NCBI GenBank assembly: GCA_947462685.1
Contig: CANHPL010000005.1
Location: 1 to 64,000, forward strand
DNA: 64,000 bases
Direction: 5' to 3'
From: Burkholderiaceae bacterium
GTDB lineage: Bacteria > Pseudomonadota > Gammaproteobacteria > Burkholderiales > Burkholderiaceae
Shown: in pieces, positions 55,248 through 64,000 of the stretch
How positions within the stretch are numbered: the first letter of the stretch is position 1
Layout: each line of letters starts with the position of its first letter
Position numbers and translations under genes: made by a program
Notes under the pieces: model-generated
Told to the model about the DNA's origin: nothing
Database searches by the model: none
What the model saw: only the letters and a program-made list of their open reading frames with translations

Positions 55248-56165
55248 GTGACCGAAGACAGACGATCGTATTTATTTTCATTGGCACTTGCTATTACCGG
55301 ATCTATCCTGTTTTCTGGTAAAGCCATTTTAGTAAAACTTAGTTATCGATATGGCGTATCTTCTGAGGTTTTATTGGCTTTAAGAATGATTTTTGCTTTT
55401 CCGATGTTTTGGATCGTTTATTATTTTTCAAGAAATTATGAGCCAAATACAAAAATAGCGCTGAGTGATGCCATGAAATTAATGTGGTTAGGATTTAGTG
55501 GCTATTTTTTATCTAGCTACCTTGATTTTTTAGGTCTATATTACATTTCGGCTGGTTTAGAAAGAATCGTGCTCTATCTCACGCCTGCAATTGTTATTTT
55601 GATTTCGTATTTTTTTCTTCATAAGCCCATTTCAAGACTTCAATGGATTTCAATTGTAATTGGTTACCTTGGAGTCGTTTTGGCTTTTATCGAAGACTTA
55701 GATACCAAAGGAAATAACGGCTGGCTTGGTGTTGGTTTGGTCTTTCTGAGCGCCTGTTTATATGCTAATTATTTAATTTTTTCAGGGGAGATTGTGAAGC
55801 GCGTTGGAAGTATTCGATTAGTCACCTACGCCAGTAGTTTTTCCGCAGTTTTTAGTATGATTCAAATCACACTGACATCACCAGATCAATTATTTGAACA
55901 GCCATCAGAAGTTTATATACTTAGCTTAGTTAATGCGCTATTTTGTACGGTCTTTCCAATCTTAATAATTATGCTTTCAATCCAGCGTATAGGCTCATCC
56001 TTAACTTCTCAAGCTGGTATTTTAGGCCCCGTATCAACTCTTTTTATGGGATGGTATTTTTTACAAGAAAAAATAGGTATTTTTCAGGTATGTGGCCTAG
56101 TATTGGTCATCATTTCAGTTTGGCTCTTGATGAAGAATAAGCCACCTGAGACCCATCAAACTTAA
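55248..56165 (+). CDS. EamA-domain DMT superfamily transporter (GTG start)
   Basis: 10 hydrophobic segments; two EamA repeats, LGPVSTLFMGWYFLQEKIGIFQVCGLVLVIISVWLL. Confidence 0.87.
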   Translation: MTEDRRSYLFSLALAITGSILFSGKAILVKLSYRYGVSSEVLLALRMIFAFPMFWIVYYFSRNYEPNTKIALSDAMKLMWLGFSGYFLSSYLDFLGLYYISAGLERIVLYLTPAIVILISYFFLHKPISRLQWISIVIGYLGVVLAFIEDLDTKGNNGWLGVGLVFLSACLYANYLIFSGEIVKRVGSIRLVTYASSFSAVFSMIQITLTSPDQLFEQPSEVYILSLVNALFCTVFPILIIMLSIQRIGSSLTSQAGILGPVSTLFMGWYFLQEKIGIFQVCGLVLVIISVWLLMKNKPPETHQT

Positions 56166-56228
56166 CTGGGCGAATTGAACTATTTTTAGACCAAGTTTTT
56201 AAGTGGCCGATTGAAGTCGAAACTTCGT

Positions 56229-56864
56229 CTAATGACGGCCATTTTTTAAGGCGATGAGTTGCGCCAGGGAGCTTAAATTGAGCTTACGCATTACTTCAGC
56301 TTTATATTGTTTGGTAGTTGGAAGAGCAATTTGTAGCTTTTCTTGTATTTGTGCATTATTAAAACCTAGGGCAAGCAGCTCAAAAACCTCACGCTCCCTT
56401 GGGGCTAAACCTTTTAATCCCTCTTCTAAGGCAACCTGCTCTATAAAAGAGTGCATATAAGCAGCATCTTGTTCTAAGCCACGCACTATAGCGGACATGA
56501 AATGATCTCTTTCAAAGGGCTTGATTAAAAATTCAATTGCCCCTTGCTTCATGGCAGAAATGGTTTGCGGAAGAGTACTCTCTCCACTAATAAAAATAAT
56601 AGGGATTTTTCTGCCACGTTTTAATAATTCAGATTGCAACTCCACGCCGTTCATATCTGGCATTCGCATATCCGTAATAATGACCGCAGGTGCAACCTGT
56701 ATTGAAATTTTTAGAAATTCAAGTGCTGATTCAAACACATAAACTCGATAACCTAAAAACTCAAGCATACCTTTTACAGTAACGCGCATCGATTCATCAT
56801 CATCAATTAAGAAGATGTGTTTTGAGGAATTTTCGATGGCGTGAGGTATCGTGTCGCGGGTCAT
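56229..56864 (-). CDS. FixJ/NarL-type response regulator
   Basis: IFLIDDDESMRVTVKGML receiver; LTPREREVFELLALG-like LAPREREVFELLALGFNNAQIQEKLQIALPTTKQYKAEVMRKL HTH. Confidence 0.93.
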   Translation of the reverse strand: MTRDTIPHAIENSSKHIFLIDDDESMRVTVKGMLEFLGYRVYVFESALEFLKISIQVAPAVIITDMRMPDMNGVELQSELLKRGRKIPIIFISGESTLPQTISAMKQGAIEFLIKPFERDHFMSAIVRGLEQDAAYMHSFIEQVALEEGLKGLAPREREVFELLALGFNNAQIQEKLQIALPTTKQYKAEVMRKLNLSSLAQLIALKNGRH

Positions 56865-56953
56865 AGATAAACAAAGTAATGATATGTCTCTATTATGGCA
56901 AGTCTAGCAGGAATATATATCCTACGATAGGATGATGCTGTCATTTACCTCAA

Positions 56954-58378
56954 TTAATTTTTGAGAGTCATCGGAAAACTAAGGGTAAATGTAGCACCAC
57001 CTCCTAAAGCATCTTGGTAGGTAATTTTCCCACCAGCATTCCGCATAATATATGCGCATAACCACAATCCAACACCCATGCCATTTGATTTATCACTGCT
57101 TAATAATCCAAAAAGGTGCGGTTGTTTTTCTACAGAGACTCCAAATCCATTGTCGCTAATCTCTAAAACATATTGCGCAGCATGATAACAACCCCGCAAA
57201 GAGATCAATTTATTGGCTAAATCAGAACTATTCAACGCCTCCATGGCATTATTGATCAGATTTAAGAGTACTTGCAAAAAATGCCCCTTATTGCAGAAAA
57301 TAACTTGGTCTTCGTTCAAATCTATTTGTATTTGAATATTCTTTGAAATAAGCTCTGATTTATAGATTGCCAAGGCATTCTCCACAATCTCGTGAACTTG
57401 AATGACTTCCTGCACGCCGCCATCTTTAATAAAAATCGAGCGAAGTGATTGGACGACATCTCCAGATCGCTTAGCATCTTTTTCTAGTTGACCAACAATT
57501 TGCCCAACCAATTCAGGCTCTAACTTATTTGATTCATGAAGCATCTTCAAAAACTGAATATTGAGTAAAGATGCACCTAGGGGCTGGTTAAGCTCATGTG
57601 CAATTGAAGCAGATAGCGCTTCGGTAGATGAGGACTTGTTGGCCTTGAGTATTGAGGCAATCATCAAATCGCGCTCACTCAACAGCTTGGTCACCCGCGC
57701 ACTATCCTGAAGGTTTGCGGCATTGACTTGGGCTAATTTCTCAGCCAAAAAGCCATTAATTGAAATATAAGAAAGGACAGTAAAGGCAACCCCAAACCAT
57801 CGAATCATTGTCGTAAGAAATGGCTCTGTATAGAGCGATGGTGGAGAAATAACCGTGTTTTCTAGCAGCCAGATGCGAACTACACCAAGGACTATCTCTG
57901 CACAGCAGGTGAATATAAGAAAGTCAATCTGAATATAACGCTCACGCTTGCGTACTTGGAATAATTCATACAAGATGCCGATTAAACACAATATCAAGAA
58001 TGAAATAACAAACAAAACTCTGTCGTGAAAAACTCCAAACTGCCTCATGTATTCAAATACCGAACCAAAAGCCAAAAACAGTAACGGCGAGAAGATTACT
58101 ATTTTTTTAACAGGCTGATCGTTTAGGGCACGACAAAATATAAAAAGGAAAAAATAGCCTGCAAAGAAAAAAGTATTGGCAAATGTCAAAAGAACGGGAT
58201 TAATCGATGGGGCTGATGCAAAAAACAAAAAAGCACCTATATTGAGGGCTAGGGCAATCAACCAATAGTTATTAGCGTTAGTTGATGTGCGCCTCCCAAA
58301 ATACGGTATTGATGATACGAAAAGACCCGTAAGCACCAAGACAAAGACTAAAAAAAGGGCTTCATTTGCATATATCAT
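56954..58378 (-). CDS. Membrane sensor histidine kinase
   Basis: Multi-TM N-terminus; ALSASIAHELNQPLGASLLN H-box, NLINNAMEAL N-box, ISDNGFGVSVEKQPHLFGLLSSDKSNGMGVGLWLC. Confidence 0.93.
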   Translation of the reverse strand: MIYANEALFLVFVLVLTGLFVSSIPYFGRRTSTNANNYWLIALALNIGAFLFFASAPSINPVLLTFANTFFFAGYFFLFIFCRALNDQPVKKIVIFSPLLFLAFGSVFEYMRQFGVFHDRVLFVISFLILCLIGILYELFQVRKRERYIQIDFLIFTCCAEIVLGVVRIWLLENTVISPPSLYTEPFLTTMIRWFGVAFTVLSYISINGFLAEKLAQVNAANLQDSARVTKLLSERDLMIASILKANKSSSTEALSASIAHELNQPLGASLLNIQFLKMLHESNKLEPELVGQIVGQLEKDAKRSGDVVQSLRSIFIKDGGVQEVIQVHEIVENALAIYKSELISKNIQIQIDLNEDQVIFCNKGHFLQVLLNLINNAMEALNSSDLANKLISLRGCYHAAQYVLEISDNGFGVSVEKQPHLFGLLSSDKSNGMGVGLWLCAYIMRNAGGKITYQDALGGGATFTLSFPMTLKN

Positions 58379-58503
58379 GGGTCTAATGTTACTACTTTTA
58401 CGTCTTTTCCAAGCAAAACCCCCATTAAAAAGCTAAAATTAATCATTATAAAAAGTGAGTTATCTTAAATATCTTGTTATATGTAATGCTCACATCAAAA
58501 CCA

Positions 58504-59400
58504 ATGAAGACAGCTTTCAATAGACTCGCCCTTTGCACGCTAATCCTCTACCCTCTACTAGGGCAAGGTATTGACTTGCAGCCAAACGATATCGTGGCGC
58601 CATTGTCAGATAAGCGTTTTATACAAATATCCTACAGTGACACAGAAAATTCCACGTACTATAAGAATGGTTCTGTAGTAACCGCCAGACCATTTAGTAG
58701 TCCTGTAGTAAATGCGCAAAGTTTGACACCAAGATTGATTGGCACTTATACACTGGCCAATCTTCCCGCAGTCTCTTACGTCCAAATTCCTTTTGGAAAT
58801 ATTCAACCAGAAGGATCGATCGCAAGTTATCCTAACAGCACCGGGATTGGTGATCTCTCACTAGCCACAGCGATTTGGCCTTATGTCAATCGAGAAAATC
58901 GCACTTATATTGGAATAGCAGGATTCCTTTCAATACCCACTGGAGGTTATTCCAACACGCAGACATTTAATGTGGGTGAAAATCGCTATAAGACTGCTTT
59001 GCAAATCGGATTACAAAAAGCAATCGTTGGAAATCTAGATGGCATGATAGCTGTCGATACCATTTGGTACGGTGGTAACAGCCAGTGTGCTGTAGCCTGT
59101 GGAGCAGCAACCAATGTTCCTTTAACTCAAAAACCTCTAACCACCCTACAGCTTGGTCCCATCTATACCTTTAATCCAACCTTTACTGTAGGTGCATCCT
59201 ACTTCTATGTCACAGGTGGGGCAACTGAAATTAACAACGTCTACCAAAATAACGTAATTAATACCCAACGCTTTCTATTAAGTGGAATAGCCTATACAGA
59301 TTTTGGGAGATTTTCATTACAGTATGGCCGGGATATGGCAGTTGAAAACGGTTTTATCCAAACCCGATTACTAACCATTCGGTATGCGATACAGTTTTAA
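58504..59400 (+). CDS. Outer-membrane transporter of the phenol-degradation MetA-like family (start likely MKTAFNRL)
   Basis: Signal peptide; IGDLSLATAIWPYVNRENRTYIGIAGFLSIPTGGY; beta-rich C-terminal FSLQYGRDMAVENGFIQTRLLTIRYAIQF. Confidence 0.75.
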   Translation: MKTAFNRLALCTLILYPLLGQGIDLQPNDIVAPLSDKRFIQISYSDTENSTYYKNGSVVTARPFSSPVVNAQSLTPRLIGTYTLANLPAVSYVQIPFGNIQPEGSIASYPNSTGIGDLSLATAIWPYVNRENRTYIGIAGFLSIPTGGYSNTQTFNVGENRYKTALQIGLQKAIVGNLDGMIAVDTIWYGGNSQCAVACGAATNVPLTQKPLTTLQLGPIYTFNPTFTVGASYFYVTGGATEINNVYQNNVINTQRFLLSGIAYTDFGRFSLQYGRDMAVENGFIQTRLLTIRYAIQF

Positions 59401-59550
59401 AAATTAACTCAGATACTATTTATCGATGTATTACTTTGGCACAAATTCAAGCATCTAGAAAATATTCAATAAGCGTTATTCCTACAGTGATGAAACTAAT
59501 GCTTAACTTTAACTGACCATGTATTGATGAAGTAGCAATTTAATGGTTAG

Positions 59551-59748
59551 ATGTTTGAATTAATTAGTCCATCACACAAGCAATTATTAAAATCACGTCA
59601 AAAATACACTTTTGATGCAACTGATTCTTTATTTAGTGGGATGAAATTGCCATTCAATCTACAAACCACACTCCTCCCTCTAGAACAAATCATTACAAAC
59701 GGAGTCATGTCATCCCATCAGGAGAGCTCAGTATGGCTTTCAACTTAA
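59551..59748 (+). pseudogene. Possible degraded IS1595-type transposase fragment
   Basis: YTFDATDSLFSGMKLPFNLQTTLLPLEQIITNGVMSSHQESSVWL resembles the post-zinc-ribbon segment of IS1595 transposases (f.vt.gTlF.s.KlPl..wl.ai.l....kg.SShql); no catalytic domain remains. Confidence 0.35.
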
Positions 59749-59865
59749 TTACTACTTGTGTAAAAAATGTGCTCGACCAGACAAAACCTATATTGATGAA
59801 AGGTACTCGGGGTCATTTTGAAGCACGTTGTATTCACAAAGCAAGCATAAGAATAGATCTTTCCT

Positions 59866-59896
59866 AAAAAAAATGCCACTAGCGTGGCATTTTTTA
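59866..59896. terminator. Bidirectional Rho-independent terminator
   Basis: AAAAAAAATGCCAC-TAGC-GTGGCATTTTTTA. Confidence 0.85.
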
Positions 59897-59913
59897 TTGC
59901 TTATGAATCTGTA

Positions 59914-60903
59914 TTAACGTGGCTGATAACCAATATCTTTCACTAACTTACCGTATCTCGCAAAGTCTTCTTTTAATGTTTTTTCAAAATACTCAGGGGG
60001 CTCATTTACTACTTCTAAGCCATATTGCTTGAGTTGCTCCACGACTTCCGGAGAATTCATGGCCCGATTAATTTCTTGATTGAGTTTTAAAGTAATGTCT
60101 TTAGGCATTCCTACAGGTCCAGAATAGGCAAACCAACCATTCGACGTCCAACCAGGAAGGGTTTCTGAAACAGTCGGAACTCCCGGCCACTCAGATACTT
60201 TAGACTTATTAGAAATCGCCAATAAACGAATTGCGCCAGAGCGAACGTGTGGTGCGGGGCCGCTAACGCCATCTACGGAAGCCATCACTTGCCCGCCAAT
60301 TTGGTCAGTAATGATTGCAGCAGTTCCTTTGTATGGGACATGCGTAAACGTGATACCTGCAGTTTTAGCTAAATGCTCAAATACTAAATGGGGGAAACCA
60401 CCTTCACCATTGGAAGCAACCGTCAATTTACCGGGATTGGCTTTTGCCCAATCAATCATTTGCGCAAAGGTTTTGAAGGGCGCTTGATTATTTGCCGTGA
60501 TGACTTGGTAGTTATAGGTCGATAACGCTATCGAGGTGAAATCATTGATCGGGCTGTAGGAGATATTTTTGCTGGTATGCGGCAGGACCACCATATTGCC
60601 TCCCTGTGAGGCAACAATGGTATATCCATCTGGCTTCGACTTAGCAACATAATCCATACCAATCACGCCGGATGCCCCTGCTCTGTTTTCAACAACAATC
60701 GGTTGACCAAGACGTTCTTGTAACTTCGGCGCAATCAGTCGCGTCATAATATCCGTGGTATTTCCGGGAGGGAACGGTATGACGATCTTAATTGGCCGAT
60801 TCGGATAGTTACTAGACTGTCCAAAGCTAAGTGGACAGGCAATCGCTAATGCAACGGCAATACTAGTACGAATACAATTACGCTTCTTCTCAAAATTGCT
60901 CAT
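59914..60903 (-). CDS. Bug-family tripartite tricarboxylate transporter substrate-binding protein
   Basis: Signal peptide; YPNRPIKIVIPFPPGNTTDIMTRLIAPKLQERLGQPIVVENRAGASGVIGMDYVAKSKPDGYT. Confidence 0.94.
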   Translation of the reverse strand: MSNFEKKRNCIRTSIAVALAIACPLSFGQSSNYPNRPIKIVIPFPPGNTTDIMTRLIAPKLQERLGQPIVVENRAGASGVIGMDYVAKSKPDGYTIVASQGGNMVVLPHTSKNISYSPINDFTSIALSTYNYQVITANNQAPFKTFAQMIDWAKANPGKLTVASNGEGGFPHLVFEHLAKTAGITFTHVPYKGTAAIITDQIGGQVMASVDGVSGPAPHVRSGAIRLLAISNKSKVSEWPGVPTVSETLPGWTSNGWFAYSGPVGMPKDITLKLNQEINRAMNSPEVVEQLKQYGLEVVNEPPEYFEKTLKEDFARYGKLVKDIGYQPR

Positions 60904-60931
60904 GTTAATCTCCTTATATATTTACAACGTA

Positions 60932-62677
60932 TTATTTTTTCTTCGGAATAACTGGTACAAGTAATTTTGCGGGATGCTTAGGGCCCATATGCAAAGTCAC
61001 CTTACCACCAAAAATAGCAGGTGGTCGATCTTGTTCATCATCATGCACAAAGGGTCCACAACCTTTCATCGGATTTTTCATATTCGATAAAACTGCCGCG
61101 GCATCATCATGCTCATAATCGCGCCCACGAATCGATAAGGCAATGCTATATCCAACTGGCACAACAATACAGGTTGGCCAAACTTCCACATCGAGTTCAT
61201 ATACTTCACCGGGTTTCAGTGGTTGTTTTTCATCATGGGTATGCCATGGGCGATACGGTAAACTTTTCTTCCGATCCAGTTTACGATGAGATGCCCTTAA
61301 CCAACCTTGTGCAACTGGTGTCTTAGGATCGAGTGCCCCATGGAATAAAACTTCTTTACCTTGCGGATCAAACACTCGAAAAACAGCAAAAATATCGGCA
61401 TCAACAGTAGAGGATGAAATGAATAATTTTAAAGCCATCGGTCCTGTAATTTCCACTGCTTGTTTTTGTGGTGGGAATGCAAATGTAACGCCATCGCCCA
61501 TCATGTCATAGGTAATTTGTACATTTTCTTTGAGGGGCTTTTGGCTAAACGTTTTTGCGCTTGGATCTAAATGGAGATTAAACCATTGGGTCCGCTTGAG
61601 AGGCCACTCTTGCTCAGCACGTGGCTCAAACTTCTCGCCTGGACTTCTGACCAGCATGGAAACTGGTGGCGTCTTGTTCCAGCCATTCTTTTTCCCTTTA
61701 AGGAAGTAGTCAAAGAAGCGTTTCTGCAACCCTAGGCCATAGTCAGTGTAAAACGGTGCCCAATGGGATCCACCATGCACTTCTAACCATTTTTGCTTGG
61801 ATTTAGATCGGACAAAACCTTCAAAGTTCCCACGCGTGTGTAAACCTTGACCACCCCAGTTTGCAGCACTTAATACGGGTATATCAACTAAATCTAGATT
61901 CGCGGTACGCTCCATATACCAATCGTTGATCATTTCATTGTCAATGACGCGTTTCCAAATATCTTCAACATTTTTCAAAAGCTCTTCGTGCGGCAAAGTC
62001 TCTGGTCCGCAAACAGTCTCGCCAGTATTGGGGTTTCTCTTGCCCCGATCTCCCACGCCGTGTTGTACGGTTTTAATTTGCATTTCCAACCAATTTTTAC
62101 GGAAGGAACAGGCAATTCCACCATGACGATTGGATTCACGATAATTATCGTTCCACCCTTCCCAGACACAAATAGCTGCTAAATGCTTTGGTTTGCTAGC
62201 GGCTGCGCGCCATTGATTACTTCCGTAGTAGGAAATACCATTCATCCCTACTTTACCATTACACCATTCTTGCTTGGCTAACCATTCAATACATAAATGA
62301 ATATCTTTGGTTTCACGAGCATTATTGTGATCCATAAAGCCTGGGGAACGACCAGCTCCTCGAGAGTCAATCCGAATACAAACATATTCGTCAGGCACCC
62401 ATTTTTCTGGATCAACTACTTCCCAGTTTTGGTATTTATTGGTAGTACCACGCAAGACATCTGGATTCTCTTTTTCCATGATTTCCCAGGCAGTTTTATA
62501 ACCCTCTTGAAAGGCTAAACCCTTACCATAAGGTCCATAAGACAAAATCACTGGGAATTTACCTGCGTGTGTTGGACGAAAGATGTCAGCCCGCAAAATC
62601 AAGCCATCGTCCATTTTAATGGGCATATCCCAATCAATGCGCATACCATCGCGTACTTCAGATTTCCAAGCTTGCAT
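60932..62677 (-). CDS. CocE/NonD family hydrolase (X-Pro dipeptidyl-peptidase-like)
   Basis: DGLILRADIFRPTHAGKFPVILSYGPYGKG; GRSPGF; EWLAKQEWCNGKVGMNGISYYGSNQWRAA (GxSYxG nucleophile elbow); C-terminal jelly-roll. Confidence 0.92.
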   Translation of the reverse strand: MQAWKSEVRDGMRIDWDMPIKMDDGLILRADIFRPTHAGKFPVILSYGPYGKGLAFQEGYKTAWEIMEKENPDVLRGTTNKYQNWEVVDPEKWVPDEYVCIRIDSRGAGRSPGFMDHNNARETKDIHLCIEWLAKQEWCNGKVGMNGISYYGSNQWRAAASKPKHLAAICVWEGWNDNYRESNRHGGIACSFRKNWLEMQIKTVQHGVGDRGKRNPNTGETVCGPETLPHEELLKNVEDIWKRVIDNEMINDWYMERTANLDLVDIPVLSAANWGGQGLHTRGNFEGFVRSKSKQKWLEVHGGSHWAPFYTDYGLGLQKRFFDYFLKGKKNGWNKTPPVSMLVRSPGEKFEPRAEQEWPLKRTQWFNLHLDPSAKTFSQKPLKENVQITYDMMGDGVTFAFPPQKQAVEITGPMALKLFISSSTVDADIFAVFRVFDPQGKEVLFHGALDPKTPVAQGWLRASHRKLDRKKSLPYRPWHTHDEKQPLKPGEVYELDVEVWPTCIVVPVGYSIALSIRGRDYEHDDAAAVLSNMKNPMKGCGPFVHDDEQDRPPAIFGGKVTLHMGPKHPAKLLVPVIPKKK

Positions 62678-62742
62678 CTTTGTCTCCTTGATTTAATTAT
62701 TTAGCTTTTTTATTTTAAATCGAATTTTATAAATTCTCTCAC

Positions 62743-62776
62743 TTAGGGTATATTTATTGTGAATAAATATCCTAAA
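62743..62776. promoter_or_regulatory. Candidate operator palindrome upstream of the CocE/NonD hydrolase-Bug gene pair
   Basis: TTAGGGT-ATATTTATT-GTG-AATAAATAT-CCTAAA; 21-bp perfect core at 62750-62770. Confidence 0.55.
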
Positions 62777-62978
62777 TAAAAATAGAATCCATTAAATATC
62801 AAAAAATTGCTTTCTGATAATGAAAATTTTCTCTTTAGTTTGTCTTGCCCAATTCAATTCACCCAACCATCGTTTATCTTGCATGGTGAAATTCAATTAC
62901 GAAAAAAACCTGATGCAACTCAGACCTCAAGGTAGATCTTCACAACTACTTACCATCAACTAGCATCTACAACTCGCT

Positions 62979-63197
62979 ATGAAAATATCACTTATCTTGG
63001 TTGTTCTTTGGTCTATATTCTGCAGTGCTTGCGCTACTCGAACGCCTACTCACACAACAAAACCTGCTCAAGCACCTACTCAATCACATGCACAAATGGC
63101 AGAGAATTTATCCAATGCCGTACAACGCTGTGTGGGTATCGGGCTCACGATTGGCTCACCGCTCTATGAAACATGTGTTAAAAATAAATTAAAGTAA
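62979..63197 (+). CDS. Small lipoprotein of unknown function
   Basis: MKISLILVVLWSIFCSACATR lipobox; C-terminal RCVGIGLTIGSPLYETCVKNKLK. Confidence 0.7.
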   Translation: MKISLILVVLWSIFCSACATRTPTHTTKPAQAPTQSHAQMAENLSNAVQRCVGIGLTIGSPLYETCVKNKLK

Positions 63198-63203
63198 GCT
63201 CCT

Positions 63204-63229
63204 TAAAAAAGCACTCCCGCAGGAGTGCT
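63204..63229 (-). terminator. Rho-independent terminator of the minus-strand gene 63232-63549
   Basis: AGCACTCC-cgca-GGAGTGCT with T-run on the minus strand. Confidence 0.75.
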
Positions 63230-63231
63230 TA

Positions 63232-63549
63232 TTAGGCTGCAAATAACAAGGTAAATATCCGGTATAGCAAAATCTCGGTTTCGGATCCCTGAAGTAATTC
63301 CTGAAAGTCCTCAGGAAGATATCGAACTCCTTCTTTGGTAAGCTCTAATTGAAGCATTTTATTCGTTATCAGATCTTTTTCAGGATGTATCAAAATAAAA
63401 CTACCCAATAGAGTGATCATCATCAATAGTGGGTGATCTTTCATTATTCGATTCGAAGATTTCAAGAACACGTGTATTTTAGGTAAGTATTTGCGACCTA
63501 AATAATAGGTCCCGATCATGATGAAATAGAGCAATGCAAGATTAAACAT
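63232..63549 (-). CDS. Hypothetical membrane protein
   Basis: 105 aa with N-terminal and internal hydrophobic segments, followed by a good terminator. Confidence 0.6.
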   Translation of the reverse strand: MFNLALLYFIMIGTYYLGRKYLPKIHVFLKSSNRIMKDHPLLMMITLLGSFILIHPEKDLITNKMLQLELTKEGVRYLPEDFQELLQGSETEILLYRIFTLLFAA

Positions 63550-63766
63550 GGTTTTCCGTAAAAGAGTTGAACAAGCAATAATCTAACGACGTTGTTACAA
63601 AATAATAATCAGGAATTACGGATTACTCTGTAGGTAAATTGTGAGATGGAATCTTCATCAATCGGTGTAAATTGAAGAGATATAATAAAATTTATTCAAT
63701 CAACTACAGCACTAATGCTTTATTGCTCTTTTGATTCATTAACCTTTTATCCTCAAATTAATCGCT

Positions 63767-64000
63767 ATGAAACTTCTTCGTTACCTGTTGATAGGCTCGG
63801 CACTTGCCACTTTTAACATCCAAGCACAACCCAATGAAACCATTACCAGTTGCTGTTCAAACCCACGCCATGCCAACGGTTTTTATGCGAGCGATTTGAT
63901 TCCAAGAACTCAATTCAATGTAGGCTTTACAAAAGATGGTGCTCGTCTAGACTCTTCAAATGCTACTATTTATCTTGGTGTGAGTTGCGATGTCTACTCC
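63767..64000 (+). CDS. Secreted protein, partial at window edge
   Basis: Open frame MKLLRYLLIGSALATFNIQAQPNETITSCCSNPRHANGFYASDLIPRTQFNVGFTKDGARLDSSNATIYLGVSCDVYS with signal peptide, running off the window. Confidence 0.6.
   Translation, partial: MKLLRYLLIGSALATFNIQAQPNETITSCCSNPRHANGFYASDLIPRTQFNVGFTKDGARLDSSNATIYLGVSCDVYS

Noticed and set aside
1-64000. CRISPR arrays, canonical tRNAs, rRNA genes, prophage or complete IS elements
   Set aside because: None seen: no regularly spaced repeats, no tRNA cloverleaf apart from the tmRNA, no phage structural genes and no intact transposase.

Overview
The window is about 64 kb of a low-GC betaproteobacterial chromosome. Gene content and order (rne-moaA-mobA-moeA; gyrA-serC-pheA-hisC-tyrA-aroA-cmk-rpsA-ihfB-lapA-lapB; rpsP-rimM-trmD-rplS; ompA-ubiG-gph-ssrA) look like Burkholderiales, possibly Polynucleobacter-like; the taxon is an inference. 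From 1 to about 51.5 kb it is almost entirely housekeeping: RNA processing, molybdopterin, folate/thymidylate, beta-oxidation with ETF, LPS heptose, aromatic amino acids, ribosome biogenesis. The tmRNA gene ssrA (51105-51463, tag ANDERFALAA) marks the start of a more accessory region. That region holds a compact three-gene membrane operon with a bacterial PH-domain protein, a secreted orphan protein, RidA, two divergent EamA transporters, a histidine kinase/FixJ-type regulator pair, a putative outer-membrane transporter, a possible transposase remnant, and an orphan Bug-type binding protein with a CocE/NonD hydrolase. I found no CRISPR array, prophage, intact IS or canonical tRNA. The best items for follow-up are the post-ssrA three-gene operon, an unannotated decayed VapC PIN-domain fragment, an orphan HicB, several strong palindromes in divergent promoter regions, and the long structured rne leader. 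None of these amounts to a demonstrated new system.
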